A stretch of 64,000 nucleotides of DNA from Apus apus (GCF_020740795.1 NC_067294.1:6076001-6140000); one strand, 5' to 3'; counted from the first letter of the stretch, positions 14,355 through 28,575 are shown. Notes: generated by a model not told the origin, from the letters alone. Translations and numbers: made by a program.

Positions 14355-14404
14355 ATGGGCAGGCACATCTGGGCAGGCAGGCACATCTGTATGGGCAGGC
14401 AGGA
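14355..14404 (+). repeat. Short imperfect tandem repeat (GGGCAGGCACATCT unit)
   Basis: Two copies of GGCAGGCACATCT and further ATGGGCAGGC units within 50 bases. An imperfect minisatellite seed. Confidence 0.7.
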
Positions 14405-17400
14405 GCACTTGAGCTGGGTGGGTCATGCTCTGCTCTTGGGGAAGGCCCAAGAAGAATGCTGAGAGTCCATCTGGGATGGGGATCAGGAGGCAATAAGGAA
14501 TTAGCCTCAATGATCATCTGTTGCTGGGTAGGAAGAAAACTGACTGCTTGTTTGTGGGCCAGTGTTGGTATCCCAGAGCTGGAATCAAGGCAGAGCCCCT
14601 GACCCTGGTGTGCTGCAGCAGCCATTTGCAAGCACCCTGGACATAGTTATTTTCTGCAGAACAGCTGTATTCACCCACGGGTGAAAAATCTGGGCTGTTC
14701 AAACATTCTCAGGGTCTGAATAACCCTGTTTCCTCCAAGCAGAGGGAGAGTCAGTGTGATCGTGCTCTCTGGAGCTGTTTGCAATAGTGCTGCTCAGATT
14801 ACAGGTGTGTGTGTGCACGGAGATTTAATTTCAGGAGTTGTCAGCAATGCATCTTCACAGGGGACTTCTTTTTGCAAGTGAATCTTGTGCTGTTTTGGAT
14901 GTAATATTCATTGTTTGAAATGCCCTTCCTGGAGTTTTTCTCCAACCAGCTTTTATCTGTCTCCACCATTGTAAATATAATCTCATTTTCCCTTTCAAAT
15001 GGGTCCTGGAATGAATGCTGTGGGCTGTCTTGTACCCCAGACTGGGGAATTCAGATTTTATTTGCAATATGCCAGGGAATTTTATTTTCCAGTAATGACT
15101 TGTGCTGTAATTGTGAACTTCCTCTTACAACAGAGATCAACCTCCCTGCTTCCCTGGTGAACACCCGCTTTGAGAATGGAGGCTTGAGAAGTCCTGGTGT
15201 TTTTCAGTGGCTTTTCTATAGTCCCTTTGAAATTTCCAGAGTTTTAGCAAAGCTGCTGCAGGAGGACAGGGACTTGGACACCTTTTGCTGCACATCTGGT
15301 GGGGTAGATGCAGGAAGGGCTGGACCTGTCCTGCAGGGAGGGTGGAGAGAAGGAGTCACCTCTTACCTCCTCCACTTTCTGACTTCCCGCCCCAGCTCCT
15401 GTTTTCCATTTCCTTTGCCTCCTCTCAGCAATTTCTGCCCCACAGCCTGGCCCTGGGTCACCTCCTCCTGACAGGGGATCAAAAGCCAAGCCTACACCTA
15501 CATGTCTGGCAGGGTGGGCAGTGCTGCCCTGTCACCTGCCCTGTGTGCTGCCCGACCTGTGCCTGCCAGTGTCCTCAGACAGCTGCAAGTAGGACTTACT
15601 TCTACTTTACCTAGAGTTTACTTCGCCTGCTCCTGCCAGCCCCCAGGGTGATGAAAGTTGGTTTTTAAAGGCAACGAGATAGGGCTGGGGAGGGGATCAA
15701 AGGCATCCTGCCTGCCTACAGAAGCAGTGCTGTGCTCTCTGGGATGATGCTCACCCCTTGCCTGCCCAGCCCTGCTCGTGGTTTCCCCCCCCTGGCTTCA
15801 GCCCTGCTGCTCGCTGCGGGGGGATAAAGCTCTGGACTGTGCTGAGGGTAAACACCCCTTTGCCACCAAGCCCTTCTCCTGCATCAGGGCCCACAGAGAG
15901 GTGACTGTGGCCCCTGGCATGGGGGGCATTCCTTGACCCCTTCAGGGGGACACAGCTCCCTGGTGTGCTGTTTCCAGGGGCAGAGCTGCAGAAATTGCAT
16001 TGCCATTAAAATGCAGCTTGTGCTGCCTGGCAAGCGTGGAGCAGCCTCTGTTCCCACGGACTCATTTACCTGCTTGGAAGTGGAAAGTGTTCAGTACCTG
16101 GCGGGCTCTGCTGAGCTAATTAATTTATTTAATAATGATGCTTAGCTGCTCTCCAGGCCTGGCTGCTTTGCATCCCAAAGGGTGATGATTTTTTAGAAAT
16201 TCCCAGTGGAGGTGTGCCTGGTTTATTTATATAGATCAATTTATTAATTTTTTTTTGCTCTCAATTATGTACTGTGTCTTGCACAACAGGGCTCTGGCTC
16301 AGTAGCCCAGCTCTGACATGCTGCTGTCATAGATGTTAGCACTCTCACCGGGCTGGGGACACTCCTTAGCTGCTTCCTGAACACTGTCTGCTCTGCCCCC
16401 TGGGAAAATAAGTCCTAGGGCCCCAGGAATCAGAGGAGCTGCAGCTTCAGCTAGTGATCCAGCCTAATTAACCTGAAACCTTCCGAAGACTTGCGGTCAC
16501 TAGAGGGAGACAGGGGAACCCTGCTGCTCTCTTGGGTGTGAATGATTCATGGGCACCCTGTTTCCCGTCCTCGGGAAGAGATCCAGCTGGCTCGAGGGGG
16601 TGTGGAAGGATGCCCTGCCAGCTTTCCATCACGACTGTTGGCATCTCAGCATTGATGCTGACACCTTCCCTTCGACTGCAGTCGGTTGGAAGTAGGGACC
16701 AGACTGTGCCCCAGACTAGGGACATGCATTCCCTAGCAGGGATTAGGAAAACCTTGATACCTTACCTGGAACCTCTGCTCATTTTTCCTGCTGCCCCTGG
16801 CAAAGCTGTTGGGACAGTTGACTTCAGGGAGGTTGTGTCTTGTTGCAACACAAAATGGAAATGCTGATCAAGGCTGCCTTGCCTTCAGGGACAAGCAAGA
16901 AAACATGGGTGTGGGAAAAAGTCTGTTATCCTGTAGGGCAAGTGCAGGGCATGCAACTGGAATTACCCAAAGCTGTGCCCATGGAGGCAGCCAGGTGCTG
17001 GTGATGTTGGCTTGCTGCTGGGGCATGGGTGCAGGTCTTGCCCTTGTTGCCCTAGGGACCAGGGATGGGAGGAGAGGAGGAATGTGCTGCACAATGGTTT
17101 GTCCAGCTGGTTGTGGCCAGTGCCACTGTCTGCCATGGGTGCATCCCTGCCAGAGCCCGGCTCACTGGCGGAGTTCAGCAAGATGCACCTTGGTGTCATC
17201 CAGCCCAAACCTGAGGTGACCATCCTGTTCATGTGGAGCCTTCTGTGGGTAGATCCTGTCCTGAAAAAGAAGAAAAGCTCCCAGCCCTGTGGCTGGATCA
17301 GGATCTTTTCCACTCAAGCTCAGCCAAGGCTGGGATGCACCGGGTGCCCATCGCTCCCAGGGTGTGCTGCTCACCTGATGGCATTCCCCAGATGTTCTCA

Positions 17401-20400
17401 CTGAGCTGCAGAAGCCTGCTCTCCTCTTTGCCCAGAGACAGACATGAGTGTTTCTGCACCCTGGCTTTGTGCCTCAGCAGGTTGCTTTCCTCCTCACGTT
17501 CCCGATTCCTACCCCAAATTGCATTTGTCTCTGCGGGTGCGTCACGCGTCGCGCTGTTGCAACACTCACCTTGCTGCGACCTCCGCGGGAGCCGTGTCCC
17601 TGCAGGCAGGAGCTGGGTCGGGGTGCAGTGATTCAGCTGGGATCAGAGGACTTGCACCTTTTCCCTGTGCCCAGCTGTGTGTATCCAAGGAAGCACTTCT
17701 GCCTGGTGGGGAGTGAATCACCCAGGAGTGGCTCACCCAACCCTGCCTGCTGCCAGCAGGAAGGGGAATGAGAGGAGAGGGGGAATGGGGCTGGGAATTC
17801 ACTGGCAGGGAAACCTTTCTCCTGCACTTGGGACTGGGGCCACCTTGAAATGGAACGATCAGGTTTTGAGTTGTAGAGGAGTAAGAGTCAAGTGGAGATG
17901 CAGCATTTTTGGTTGCGCTTCCGTAGGCTTGCAGGCCACCCTGGTGTCTGTCCTGGAGCAGAGATCAGCCAGTGCCTGCCCTGCTCTGACTGCACGGGCT
18001 GCAGCTTGTCTCCAGCCTGGTGGCTTGTTCTCTGCTGGTGCTTTGGGCAAGCTGGGACATGGCCACAGAGGAGAGGACGTCCGCTCTGTCATGTGTTGAG
18101 CTGATGCTGGGCTGATCTCTCTGCTGATTCCCACAGCCACTCTCTGGAGCTGTAGGCTGAGGGTTTTCCAAGTGGGGGAGCTGGTATGGGACCATCCTGT
18201 CGGCTCAGCTGTCATCTCCAGCAGGCAGTGGGGGTGTTTTGAGTGGAGGGTGGGAGCTTTCACTGTGCTCTCTTTTTGCTCTAGTATTTCATTTGCCATG
18301 GTCTGCTTTGCTGTGATCTGGCCCAGGGACACTACGGGTGCCTAATTGAAGAACTACCAGACTAAATATAAGTTGTGGCAATGACATCAGTTTTAAAAGA
18401 AAGCCACTTGGTGAGTCTTCTCCTTTGAGCTGTCTGTTTTGGTGCACTCTGTGGCATGGTGGGGATTACTCACTTGAAGCAAAATAATTTCTGTACTACC
18501 AGGCCCTGGCAGAAGGGAAGTGGGAGCTGAGGATGAGGGTGCTTTGGGTTCCCTGGGAAGCTGATGTGATGGATGACTCCACTAGAATCTGTTTAGGTGG
18601 GATTTGCAAAAATATGTCCCTATCAGGTCAGAGCAGCCTTATTGCCAGCCATAGAGCAGGCTTATTTGGTACCAAGCAGTGGGCTGTTGCCTCCTGGTCT
18701 TGGGAAGAGGGCTCCCAGCTTCCTTGCTGGTGGTGTCTCCATCATTCATGAACTCCCTTCTTGCTGTTACCCCTGCATGTGCATGGAACTGATGCTGAGG
18801 CATCCCAAGACAAGGGCTGCAAGGTGCTATGGTAATTCACATGATCAATAACTGCAGAGGGTGAAACTCAGATGGACATCTCTAGGGCAAGGCAAGAGAT
18901 CTGCAGCTCATGTATTTCTGGCACAGGAGTCAAGTGTCCCAATAAAGTCACAGCCCTGAAAGCGAAATGATAAATCTGATGCCGATAGGTGTGGGTAGGG
19001 AATTTCCTACAAACTGCTGACTATAAACATGGGTGTTAATGTTATTCTGAGACAATCTTGTTTACTGTTTGTTTATACCTGTGTAGGACAGGCCTGTAGA
19101 AGACACATGGAACAAATCAGTTGAAACCCTGAAATGCCCTTGAGACGGTTCATCCCCTGGTACCGCAGTGGGGGCAATGGGGGCACAGCAGCCTGTGAGT
19201 AGGCTTTCCATGGGCACACCACAGTGCTGGCCAGGATGGGGTCTGTGGTCTGCTGATGGGACCTGGCATTAAGAGAGGATCTGAGCAGGAGGCTGGGAGG
19301 CAATTAGTGAGGATCTTGGTCCTTCCTGGGACCTGAAGCTGCCAGGCTACAGCAGCGGGTAGCTTTGTGCCCTGTGCTGCCGACAGAGGATGGGGGGTGG
19401 GAAGGAGACATGTTGCTACAGTTCTGCCATTACCACATCCAAAATTATCATTTGTATAAACAAGGCAAGCAAACAAACCTCAGGACAAACCAGGACTCGT
19501 CAAGGGGAAGCGGGAAAAAGCAGGAGCCACCAGGGGAGGGGGAGTGGGGTTGTGCGGGGGACTGCTCCTTTGGATGGTGGGCTCCTGTTGCTGGCACTGC
19601 AGTGTGACCCATCTGACTGTGCTCAGAGGATGCTGGAGACTCTTGCAACCATCACACAATGTGTCCAAATTTTTCCTGTTGTAGTTTGGAAAGAGAACAT
19701 GTGGATGTAAAGGAGCTGGGGGGGTACCTGGGGAGCAGCTCAGCTCTGCTGATGTAGGAACTTCTCCTTAGCCCCAGGCAGTTCCCCAGCAGCAATTACC
19801 TCCTGTGGGTGCCACCCAGAGTGAAGCTTTCCCTGGGTTTTGTTTCCTGGGCATCTAGCAACTTGCCTGAAGAAGCTCTGCTGTAAAGCCTGCATCACCC
19901 CTCTCTGTGCATCCACTAGAAAATGGGTGTTGTAAACCATTGCTACCCCAGCAGGGCCGAGGGGGGAGGTTTGCCATGGAGATGTAGGAGAGCTCATCAG
20001 GTGTTAGGTGGATTTTAAAAAGAAGTAACACACCAGGGCTCGAGAAGTGGTGTCTGTGCTTCAGGTGGCTGAGCTGACCACTGGGGTCATTATGCCTTCT
20101 GAGAGGCTTCCTCTGGTACCTAAGAGAATCTCCTTTCAGTTGTGTTTTCTTACTGTTAGTTTCTTTAAGTGGGAAATAAGTAATTCTGGGCATTTGCTGA
20201 CATGGAAAGAAAAGGAGGACAAAATCTGAGGTTTGCTCTCATGATAAATCAGGTACCCTGCTAGGGTCACGTGCACCCCCAGAGTGCAAGGTTATTCCTC
20301 AACACCAGTATCTGAGCTTGTCTGGTAAGGAGGTGAATGATACCTTCTCTGGACTTGTATCTATCTGTGCTGCAGGCAAACGGCTTGAACATCCTGATTG

Positions 20401-23400
20401 TCAAACCAGAGGGGTGAAGTCCTTGAAATGAGAAATTCCAAGCATCAGGAGAGCAGGAATTGAGAAATAACCAGTTCCTTGACTGACCATGGGAAACGCA
20501 GCCTTCTGGTTAGCTTCAGCACAGGCTTTGCAGCCATGTAGGCAGGTAGATGAATGGTTGAGATCTTATAATACATATTGGCCAATACTGACATGGTTTG
20601 GTGTATGTGTACTTAGGATGACTGTGAGTAGTCTAAATCTGATTGTTGGGCAATAGTTCGCTGTTAAACGAATCACACAGGTATTGCACAACCAGGGAGG
20701 GAGGGGTAATTCTTTAGGTGTCCCAGTGCCTTGGCTGTGGCTCTGCTGAGCTGAGAGTCCCACTTGAGCATGTGTGAGCACCACGCAGGGCACAGAGTGC
20801 TCCTTAATGTCATGTCTTGTCCTAGGCAAAGGGGACAGATCCTGCACCCTCTCCCTTTTTCACTGCTGTCACAGGCAGAAGAAAAGGGTGTGACTGGCTA
20901 CATGCTGCTGGTGGGGGTGCCTGGCCTCTCTCCATCAGCCACCCCTTATCCCTTCATTTAGCATTGGTTGGAGCCATGCAAGGGCACAGGTTCTATGACT
21001 GTCCCATCAGCAGACCTGGGAATGGTCTCAGATAAACTTAGGGCCAAGTATTTCATCCAGCTTTCAGTCTGGAGAACCTCAGACTTACAGCCTTGGGTTT
21101 AGGGTTAGGAGCCCAGACTGGCAGCAGCTTGGAACACACCCTGTCATGTCGATGTTCTGCTGCTGGGTAGTCTGGCAATGTGAGGTTTCGGATGTGGATC
21201 AGCACTGGCTGATCCTTAAACAGGCCCAGTTTGCTATTATTGTCCTCTTAATACTCCCTAAGCTGGTTACAGAGGAAATTCTACTTTAGACACTACCCTG
21301 TACTCCCTGCCAGTCCTTCACACAGCTCATGGCAGTGCCAGCTTCAGCAACATGCAGGGTTCCCAAATGAGTAGAAAATTATGGGGCAGAGCTTTGAAAG
21401 GCACTTGGAAAGGACTTCCCTCTGCTGAAGCAGAGCTCTGTGTTAATGGGAGAAAATATGAAGGGATTAAGGGTGATTTCTGTCTTTCTAGTTCTCCCTG
21501 TGCCCTCGGGAGTCTGTCCCAGGGCAGATCAGCCTTTGCAGCTCTTGGGACAGAGGAAAACTGGGATGCAAGAGGCATCTCTAATGGTGATTAAATCCTC
21601 AGGTGTGGGGAAGAGCCACCAACCCAGCACTCAGTGTGTCCCATGGGGCTGCTTCAAACCATGAAGTCCAAGAGGCTTAAGGTAGACAGAAACTGCCTGC
21701 TGGGGTATGTTCCCCTCTGGGTGTGCAGAGATGATTGCAGGGGGAAACCTGCTGCTTGATAACTGTGCTGGGCATGCAGCGTGGATCTGGTTGTGAATCC
21801 TGGGAAGCAGGACATCCATCCTGGCAGGTGTCTTGGGCCAAGGCTGGTGTAAAGCTAGGGACAGGCCCTGGGTCCCAAAAACACATGCTTTGAGCCAGAG
21901 CTTGCAGTGCTAGCAGGGAGAAGTGATAGTAGGATGTGCTGGTCTGGCACATCCAGCATGTGTGTTCATGGACATCAGCCCCCCAGCACATGGGGGAGAC
22001 ACATTTGCTTCTCAGCTATGGGATTTGAAATTCTTCTGTGCTTTGTTTGCTGGGAGAACAGGAAAATATGTGGATCCTCACAAGCTCTGATATTTCTGAT
22101 TTATCTCCTTCCTTTAAATGCCTGAGATCATTAAGGGCAGGGAAAAGTAAGCCTCTTATCTGAGTGCCAGTACCACTGAAAGAGCCCTCTATATCACCTT
22201 GTGGTTTGTAATTTCCAAAGAATTTCTGTCCAAATTTACCAGAGGACAGAAAGGCTGTAGGGAACACAGGAACAACAGCATGGACACAGCATGCTCTTGC
22301 TTATACAGGAATGGAGCAGATTTCACAAGGCAATTAGAGCATGGGTTTTCAGCAGGCACATGAGCATCAGAAGGACTAATACCCTGTAAACTTGTCGATG
22401 TACCTGGCCAAAGTCTCTTTTCTGCTGTGGATTTATGCATGTATGGATTGTGTAAACAGTGTAAAGGCAAAGTGGCAGCGGGTGTTACACAGAAGTGTCA
22501 AACTTTCTGAGTGAGAAGGTGTGATTGTGAGGAGTGTGAGTCTTCTTAGGGAGACATGTGGACCTGTGTGAGGCTCAGGAGACAGTAAACTGAATGTGGG
22601 GGAAAATCTGCTCTCTGCCAGGGCCTTTGATGAGAGCCAATTCTGAAGGCTGAGCTAATTCCAAGGGAAAGAACATGGGTGTTTGGGTGGTTTCAGGATC
22701 AAGGGATTGCCTTCAAAGCTGGTTGGGCATCTTGTGTTAACCTAGGGTAGGTGGTGTAAATAAAACAAGTGACCTGAAAAACACACCAGGACTTCACTGC
22801 ATTCTCATGTGCTGGGCAGCCAGGAAGCAGAGGCTCCAGCATCTGCTGGCAGTGGGTGGGGGAACAGTGCTGATGGGAGCATGTGACAGCAACGATGGAG
22901 AAAGTACTGGCAAAGTTGTGCATGTACTGAATGAGTGTGCTGGGGAACATTTTAAAAACACACAAGTACACATGTATGTCAAAACATCTTTGCAAGGTGC
23001 TAAAGCAGTTTATGCAGAATGTATTTATGTGGAAATACATCTTGAGTTAGTAAACACCAGTTTGTGCTGTTCTCCATGTATGAGCATAGATGCCTTTCAT
23101 GGCAGGGTATGAACATGACGAAGGGGGAGTGCTCCTGTTAATCGAGATCAGAAAAGATATGGAAGCACATAAAAGAGGGAGATTACACATTCTTGTAAAG
23201 CCTTCAAAGATGAATTAATGCACTGGTATATAAATATGTGGGGTGGGGGAAAGAGATGTACCCAAACACATCAACAGAGAATTATACCCACGGAGAGATG
23301 AGCAGTCCCGCTTTCTTTTTGGATGTGTGTTTAATACCCCTGTGATGATAATTCAAGCCCCATTTGGGTGTTACATCTTGTGATTTGCTGAAGTCTTCTT

Positions 23401-24055
23401 ACAAATCTTTCAGCAAATTGAAATCTGCAGTGAACAAAGGTATTGCAGAGGTTTGGAACAGAAACAAAGAGAAGGAGCTGCTTTTGGCAGGAGGTACCTT
23501 GGTCCCTCTGGAAAGAGCAGCTGATAGGTAGGGAGAGTAGGAGGTCCCACAGGGCTTTCCAGTCCGAGAGACAAAAAGCCATTGCCTGTGGACCTCAATT
23601 CTTCCCTCCAAAGGGAGACACCCATCCCAGGTACCTTGCCTCTCCAACTGGCTCTTATAGTCATGGAAGGGTATCTTGGGCAGGCTGATCTCTCTTCAAA
23701 GAAGTAGACCTTTTCTCATGGCTCCACACCTTTCTGAAGAGCCTGAAGATGGGAGGGAAAGAATGTGGGCCTGGAAAGCCACCTGTGAGGTAGTCAGTGT
23801 TGTCGGAAGCTGTGGGTGGAGGTGGGCAAAGAGTGCATCTGGGAGCAGACAGAAGAGGGATGGAGGTGGTTTTAGGGGTGGAACTGGAAAGAGAAATGAA
23901 GCTGATGAGGGATATGCTTGTGAGTGACAGAGAAATGGAGCAAAAATAGATGAGATGTGTGAAATGGGTGGCTGTGGCAAGAGACACTGGAACAGAAAAG
24001 AAAAACAGAGAGTGTGGGACAGAGTCTGGAAGGAAGAGCTAGCAGTTGGGGTTTT

Positions 24056-24107
24056 TTGGTGAATAGTTGGATTCAGTGATCTTAGAGGTCCTTTCCAACC
24101 ATGATTA
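24056..24107 (+). mobile_element. Short CR1 3' tail remnant
   Basis: GTTGGATTCAGTGATCTTAG followed by AGGTCCTTTCCAACCATGAT is the CR1 3' untranslated end. Only about 50 bases are recognisable. Confidence 0.7.
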
Positions 24108-27100
24108 TTTTCTTTCTGACTGGATGGAGAGAGAGCAAAGGGAAAAAAAAGAGGTCACAAGGATTCAGAGAACAAAGATGTGATCTCTCTAGGAGAGGGC
24201 ATCCCGTGAGGGCAGGGAGACAAGGAGGGGACAGTGGAGAGACAGGACTGTTGAAGAGATACATGATCTGCCTCTAGCTCGGCAGGATCTCCCACCTCAC
24301 ATCCTTGTCACTCGGACCACTTGCTCTTTGGGGTTTGTTTTTCTACTCCAACACTGAACTGGTTTTCTTCTACTCTCTGGCCAGCCTGCCTGATGTCCCA
24401 TTGATGGTTGGTGGTACAGTGGCTCTGTCACAGTGGTGACAGCAGTCCTGATTATTCCTGCCAAGTAATCAAAGCTAAAGAATGTGAAAGCATTGGAAGG
24501 ACTGAGAGGTGAAGAGGCACCACAGACCATTTCCAGAGACCATGGGGTTGTCTGTGCAGTTGACAGTGAACACCGTGATTTGCCTGGTGGAGATAGTGAT
24601 GTCTGGCTTCCTTTCTAGGATGAGATCATTCATTGGATTCCCACCAAAAAATCAGCACTCCCTCCTGCAAACAGTTCAACCCTGCTGAGGGCATCTGTGC
24701 TGATTATCACTGTAGATGAGTCTACAAGAATGCCAAAGGGCTGATTCTTCAGAGAATCGAAGCCTGGCCACTTGTGGGTGGATAAGAAGGTAAATAAAAG
24801 GATGAAGAAGTTGGTCAATCAATGGCTCCCTGTGCTGAAATGACTCTTGTCTTCACCAGGGTCAGGACAAATGGCAGGCGCTGGAAATTAGCAACACGAG
24901 CAAATCTGGAAATTAGTAAAAGCCAGTGGGAGGTTTTGAATTATTTTTTAATTTATAACACTTTTTTTCAGATAATCACCTTGTTTTATCATAATTTCAC
25001 CCCTTCCAAAGCAGCTCACGGCTTAATTCTAGGTTCTGCGAGGAAGAAAAATCTTTGTTGCCAGGGTACTTCTCATCCCCTAAATAATCTATAAGAAAGC
25101 CACCCATGTCTGCAGAGGCAGCTCAGGATCAAACTAAAAGTACTTAGACAGTAGCTCTGACTCCACAGCTAATCCCACTCCTGAGGTGCCTGCATATAAA
25201 TTGATTCAGGCAGGCAGCTGAGACCTTTCAATTTGTCCTCATTTTTCACCCTTATTCCTCTAGGGAGAGGTCACAGGAAGGCTCCTGGAAGCCCCAAGAG
25301 ATAAATGTCTGCCCCTTCTCAGCACCTGTGGCTGAGAAGGGAAGGAGACTGATGGAGCCAGGAGAATGAAGGCTGATACTAGATTGTGGGTGAGCAACAG
25401 GCTTGCCAAAGAGGTGGGAGGCAGAGCCTCCTGTTTAGCTCTGGGGGAAGGTTGACTTCACTCCAGAGTGATGGGGGTAGAGCTGGGATGACTACTGGCT
25501 GTGGCATGTCTCTGGTGATTTAGATCTGGATATACAGGAGGGGTTGTTCTGGTTCCCGGAAACCCCAGCAGAGAGAGGCAGAAAATCCCTTCCAGCATTT
25601 CCTGGGAAGTCTTGTGGGCTCTCAAAAAGAGAAGCTGGGAAATGGGCAGGAGAGATGGGTGTCCATCCCCTCAGAGCCTGGGGCACTGGGAGAAGCTCTC
25701 CAGCCCTGTGCAGAGAGCAAGCTGGGGGCAGCAGATGACTCCCATACAGAGGCACTTGCAGGGCTGGGGCTCAGGTTAACAAGCCCAGTTCTGTTCTCTG
25801 GGGGGCTGGTGTGAAGGTGCCCGTGGAGCTGGTGCAGAGCTGGGAAGAGTCACAACTGCTGGACTCGGGTTTACTCTGGTGTAACAGTAACTGGGATGGA
25901 AGGGGCTGTGCCGGGATGAGCTGAGCCCAGGGAGAAGCAAGAGCAGGAGCAGAACAAGGAAGGAGAAGAGGAAACTTGTGAGATAACCCAAGAAACCCTG
26001 TTTGTGTGTGTGTTGAGCAGTCCCTGTGCTGTCTGCATGGAAGGGGAAGATCTTTGTTCTCCCACCTGGAAGGAAAGAGGAGACATATACAAAGAAGCAA
26101 TTGCAGGGATGCCAGGGCAGTTTAATTCACCCTCTTTGCACATCCTTTGGCACCCTTCTAGAAGGAACCTTTGGCAGCAGAGGTCTTGCCTCATCCCCAC
26201 CTCATTCCCTGTGCCCATGTGCCTGCCAGGCAGAGCAGATCCTGGCTGGCTCCTCTCTGTGTCTGCTCATAAGCCTCTCCAGGTTGGGAAGCAAGGCCTC
26301 TCCCACCTTTGGCAGCCCAAGGCTGGCCTTTCCCCAGCAATTCAACCATTCCTCCTCTCCCAAACGGAACGTGCCCCGACACCTTCGCCTTGAACCAAAT
26401 TGCATTCAAGAGCCTGGGTTTGCCCACACATGTTAAAGGTACGGCTGGAGGCGAAAAGCAGGGAAAGGCAGCCCCAGCTCCAGCAGGGAGGAAAAGAGGA
26501 GCCATCAGCAGGGCCCAGAGCTTGGTGTTTGCACCCAGTGATGAGTGTGGAAGTCGGGGCTGGCTGCTGGTGCCACTGGAGCAGCAGCATCTACCCCAGC
26601 TTCCTGTCACAGCTCCTTTCCAGAAGAGTTCCTTCTCATCTAACACGTGGCTTTACAACTAGGATGGAGTATCCTTGGAGAGATTAACGGTCCAGAGGAG
26701 GAGAACTTGATCTGCCAGGGTTTCAGTGCCACAGCAGCACAGCTGCTCGGGCTGGTGGTGACAGGGGTCTGGGGCTGAAGGGAGTAGTAGAAGAGGTGGG
26801 CACAGCAGCATGGGAGCACCAGGCTGAGCCCAGCAGTGCTGGGGACTATGGAGGATGCTTGGCACTCACCAGTGTGCTCCTCCCCAGACGGCTTGCCCGT
26901 GTGGGCAGCAGCATGGGCAGGTGTTTGCAGGTGTGAGCTGTATGTGGAGAACTTTCATCCCTGCCAGTTTTAGGTAGAGAGGCAGCCAAGGAAAGGAGTA
27001 TGGTTGTCTTCTTTCCTTCTCTTTTTTGCTCTTTGCATATCGAGGGGGAATGTTATCTTCATGCTTCTTCCAGTCCAGTGTGCCAGGATCTCCAGGGGAA

Positions 27101-27661
27101 GTTAGCATCTACAGCCAGAGGTTGATGTTTGCCAGTGGTGGCTTGAGAACATCTGTATGCACAGGCCATGTGTTACATTTAACGTGCAAGGGATGTGGGC
27201 ATCTGCCTCTGAGGAGGAGTAAACCAGAGCCCTCCAGATTTCCTCTGTGATTATTACAGCATGTTTCTTCCTGCCACAGGTAGTTCATCAGATGCCAGCT
27301 AGGGAGAAAGGATGCAAACAAGACATGTTAAGTAAAATACTCCAGCATCCAACTTGGATGAGCAAGCTGTAAAGGAAAAGGAAATTATTCCTGTGGAGCA
27401 GGATGAAGGCTCACCAGACAGACTACACGTGGGCAGTGCTCAGAAAAGGGAACGGCTCTTTGAAGGGCATGAAAATCTGCACCAGAGCTAAAACCTGGAG
27501 CTGACTCCCAAGCAATGGGGGAAATGTCTGATGGTAGATAAAATGAGGATTTCATTAGGGGCACCGTGTCCAAGAGGAAACAACAGGAATCCTGCAGGAT
27601 GCAGCCTGCTGCTCAAGCCCAAGCAGACAGGGCGTGGTTGCAGATGCAGTTAGTGCAGAAG

Positions 27662-27745
27662 AGCAGCAGGACTGGGTCAGACCAAAGGTCTGCCCTGACT
27701 CAGCCCTGCACCCAACAGCAGATGCTTCAGGGAGAGGGAGCATGG
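27662..27745 (+). mobile_element. Second ancient amniote CR1/L3-like repeat fragment
   Basis: GACTGGGTCAGACCAAAGGT followed by a CCCAACAGCAGATGCTTCAG segment matches the other end of the same old repeat consensus seen at 1.1 kb. Orientation is the same. The copy is short and diverged. Confidence 0.55.
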
Positions 27746-28575
27746 CAAACATGTGGTGATACTTGCCCCAGATATTAACCTAGTTTCCAGTCAGTGTCCA
27801 GCTCAGGTGCTTCTGAGCCAAAGCTGCTCTTTGGGGACATTAGTGGTGGACTAGAAGGAGCCTTTGGTTTCCAGTAGATCCCTTGTTTCCTGTGAGGGGT
27901 TGCACCATGTGGCTGGTCAACATTGGATACTCATTCTAGAACTTCTGCGTTGTTTTTACATTGCTAGGAAATGTCCTGCAAGTGGCTGATACAGCCCCAG
28001 CCCCCAGAATGTCCCTCTGGGCTTGGCTGTGGTGCTGTGGCTGCCTTGGGCTGGCTGCAGAGAGCTACCATCCTGCTGTGGTCAGGCTTGGCTTTGTGCA
28101 GGGAAGTTTGGCCCAGGAGCTGATGGCAGCAAAGCCTCCAGAACCCAGGCAGTAAAAATGATCAAGTGAGGTGTTTGGACAAGAAATAACAAGATCCACG
28201 TATAGTCTGTCAGGTCCAACAGACGCAGTGATCAAAAGGAATATGAAATTGAGAAAAATGTAGGGAATGCACATAAAAATGTGTCCTGGGGCCAGTCATT
28301 TTGCAAGAACCAGGGAAACTCTGAATCTATGATTCTCGAGAGCACAAATGTGAGGCTGACAGAAAGTGGGCTTAATTGGGAAATGGCCGTGGCTTATGTG
28401 GTAGGCCAGAAAACAGAAAATAATGTAAGTTTTCCAAGGCTGATGCAGAAACTGGATAGTCCTCAGCACAAGTAATTACCTACTGTGCAATTACCTTAGC
28501 ACGAGAGCACCTGGGAGACAGAGCTAGCCCAGCTCCTGTTGGACTTCAGCATCACTGTGAAGCAAAGTACTTGTC

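Noticed and set aside
14911-15471. A 186-codon plus-strand open frame as a gene
   Set aside because: No recognisable domain. The second half is low-complexity and no splice sites or start context support it. Kept only as a possible conserved non-coding block.
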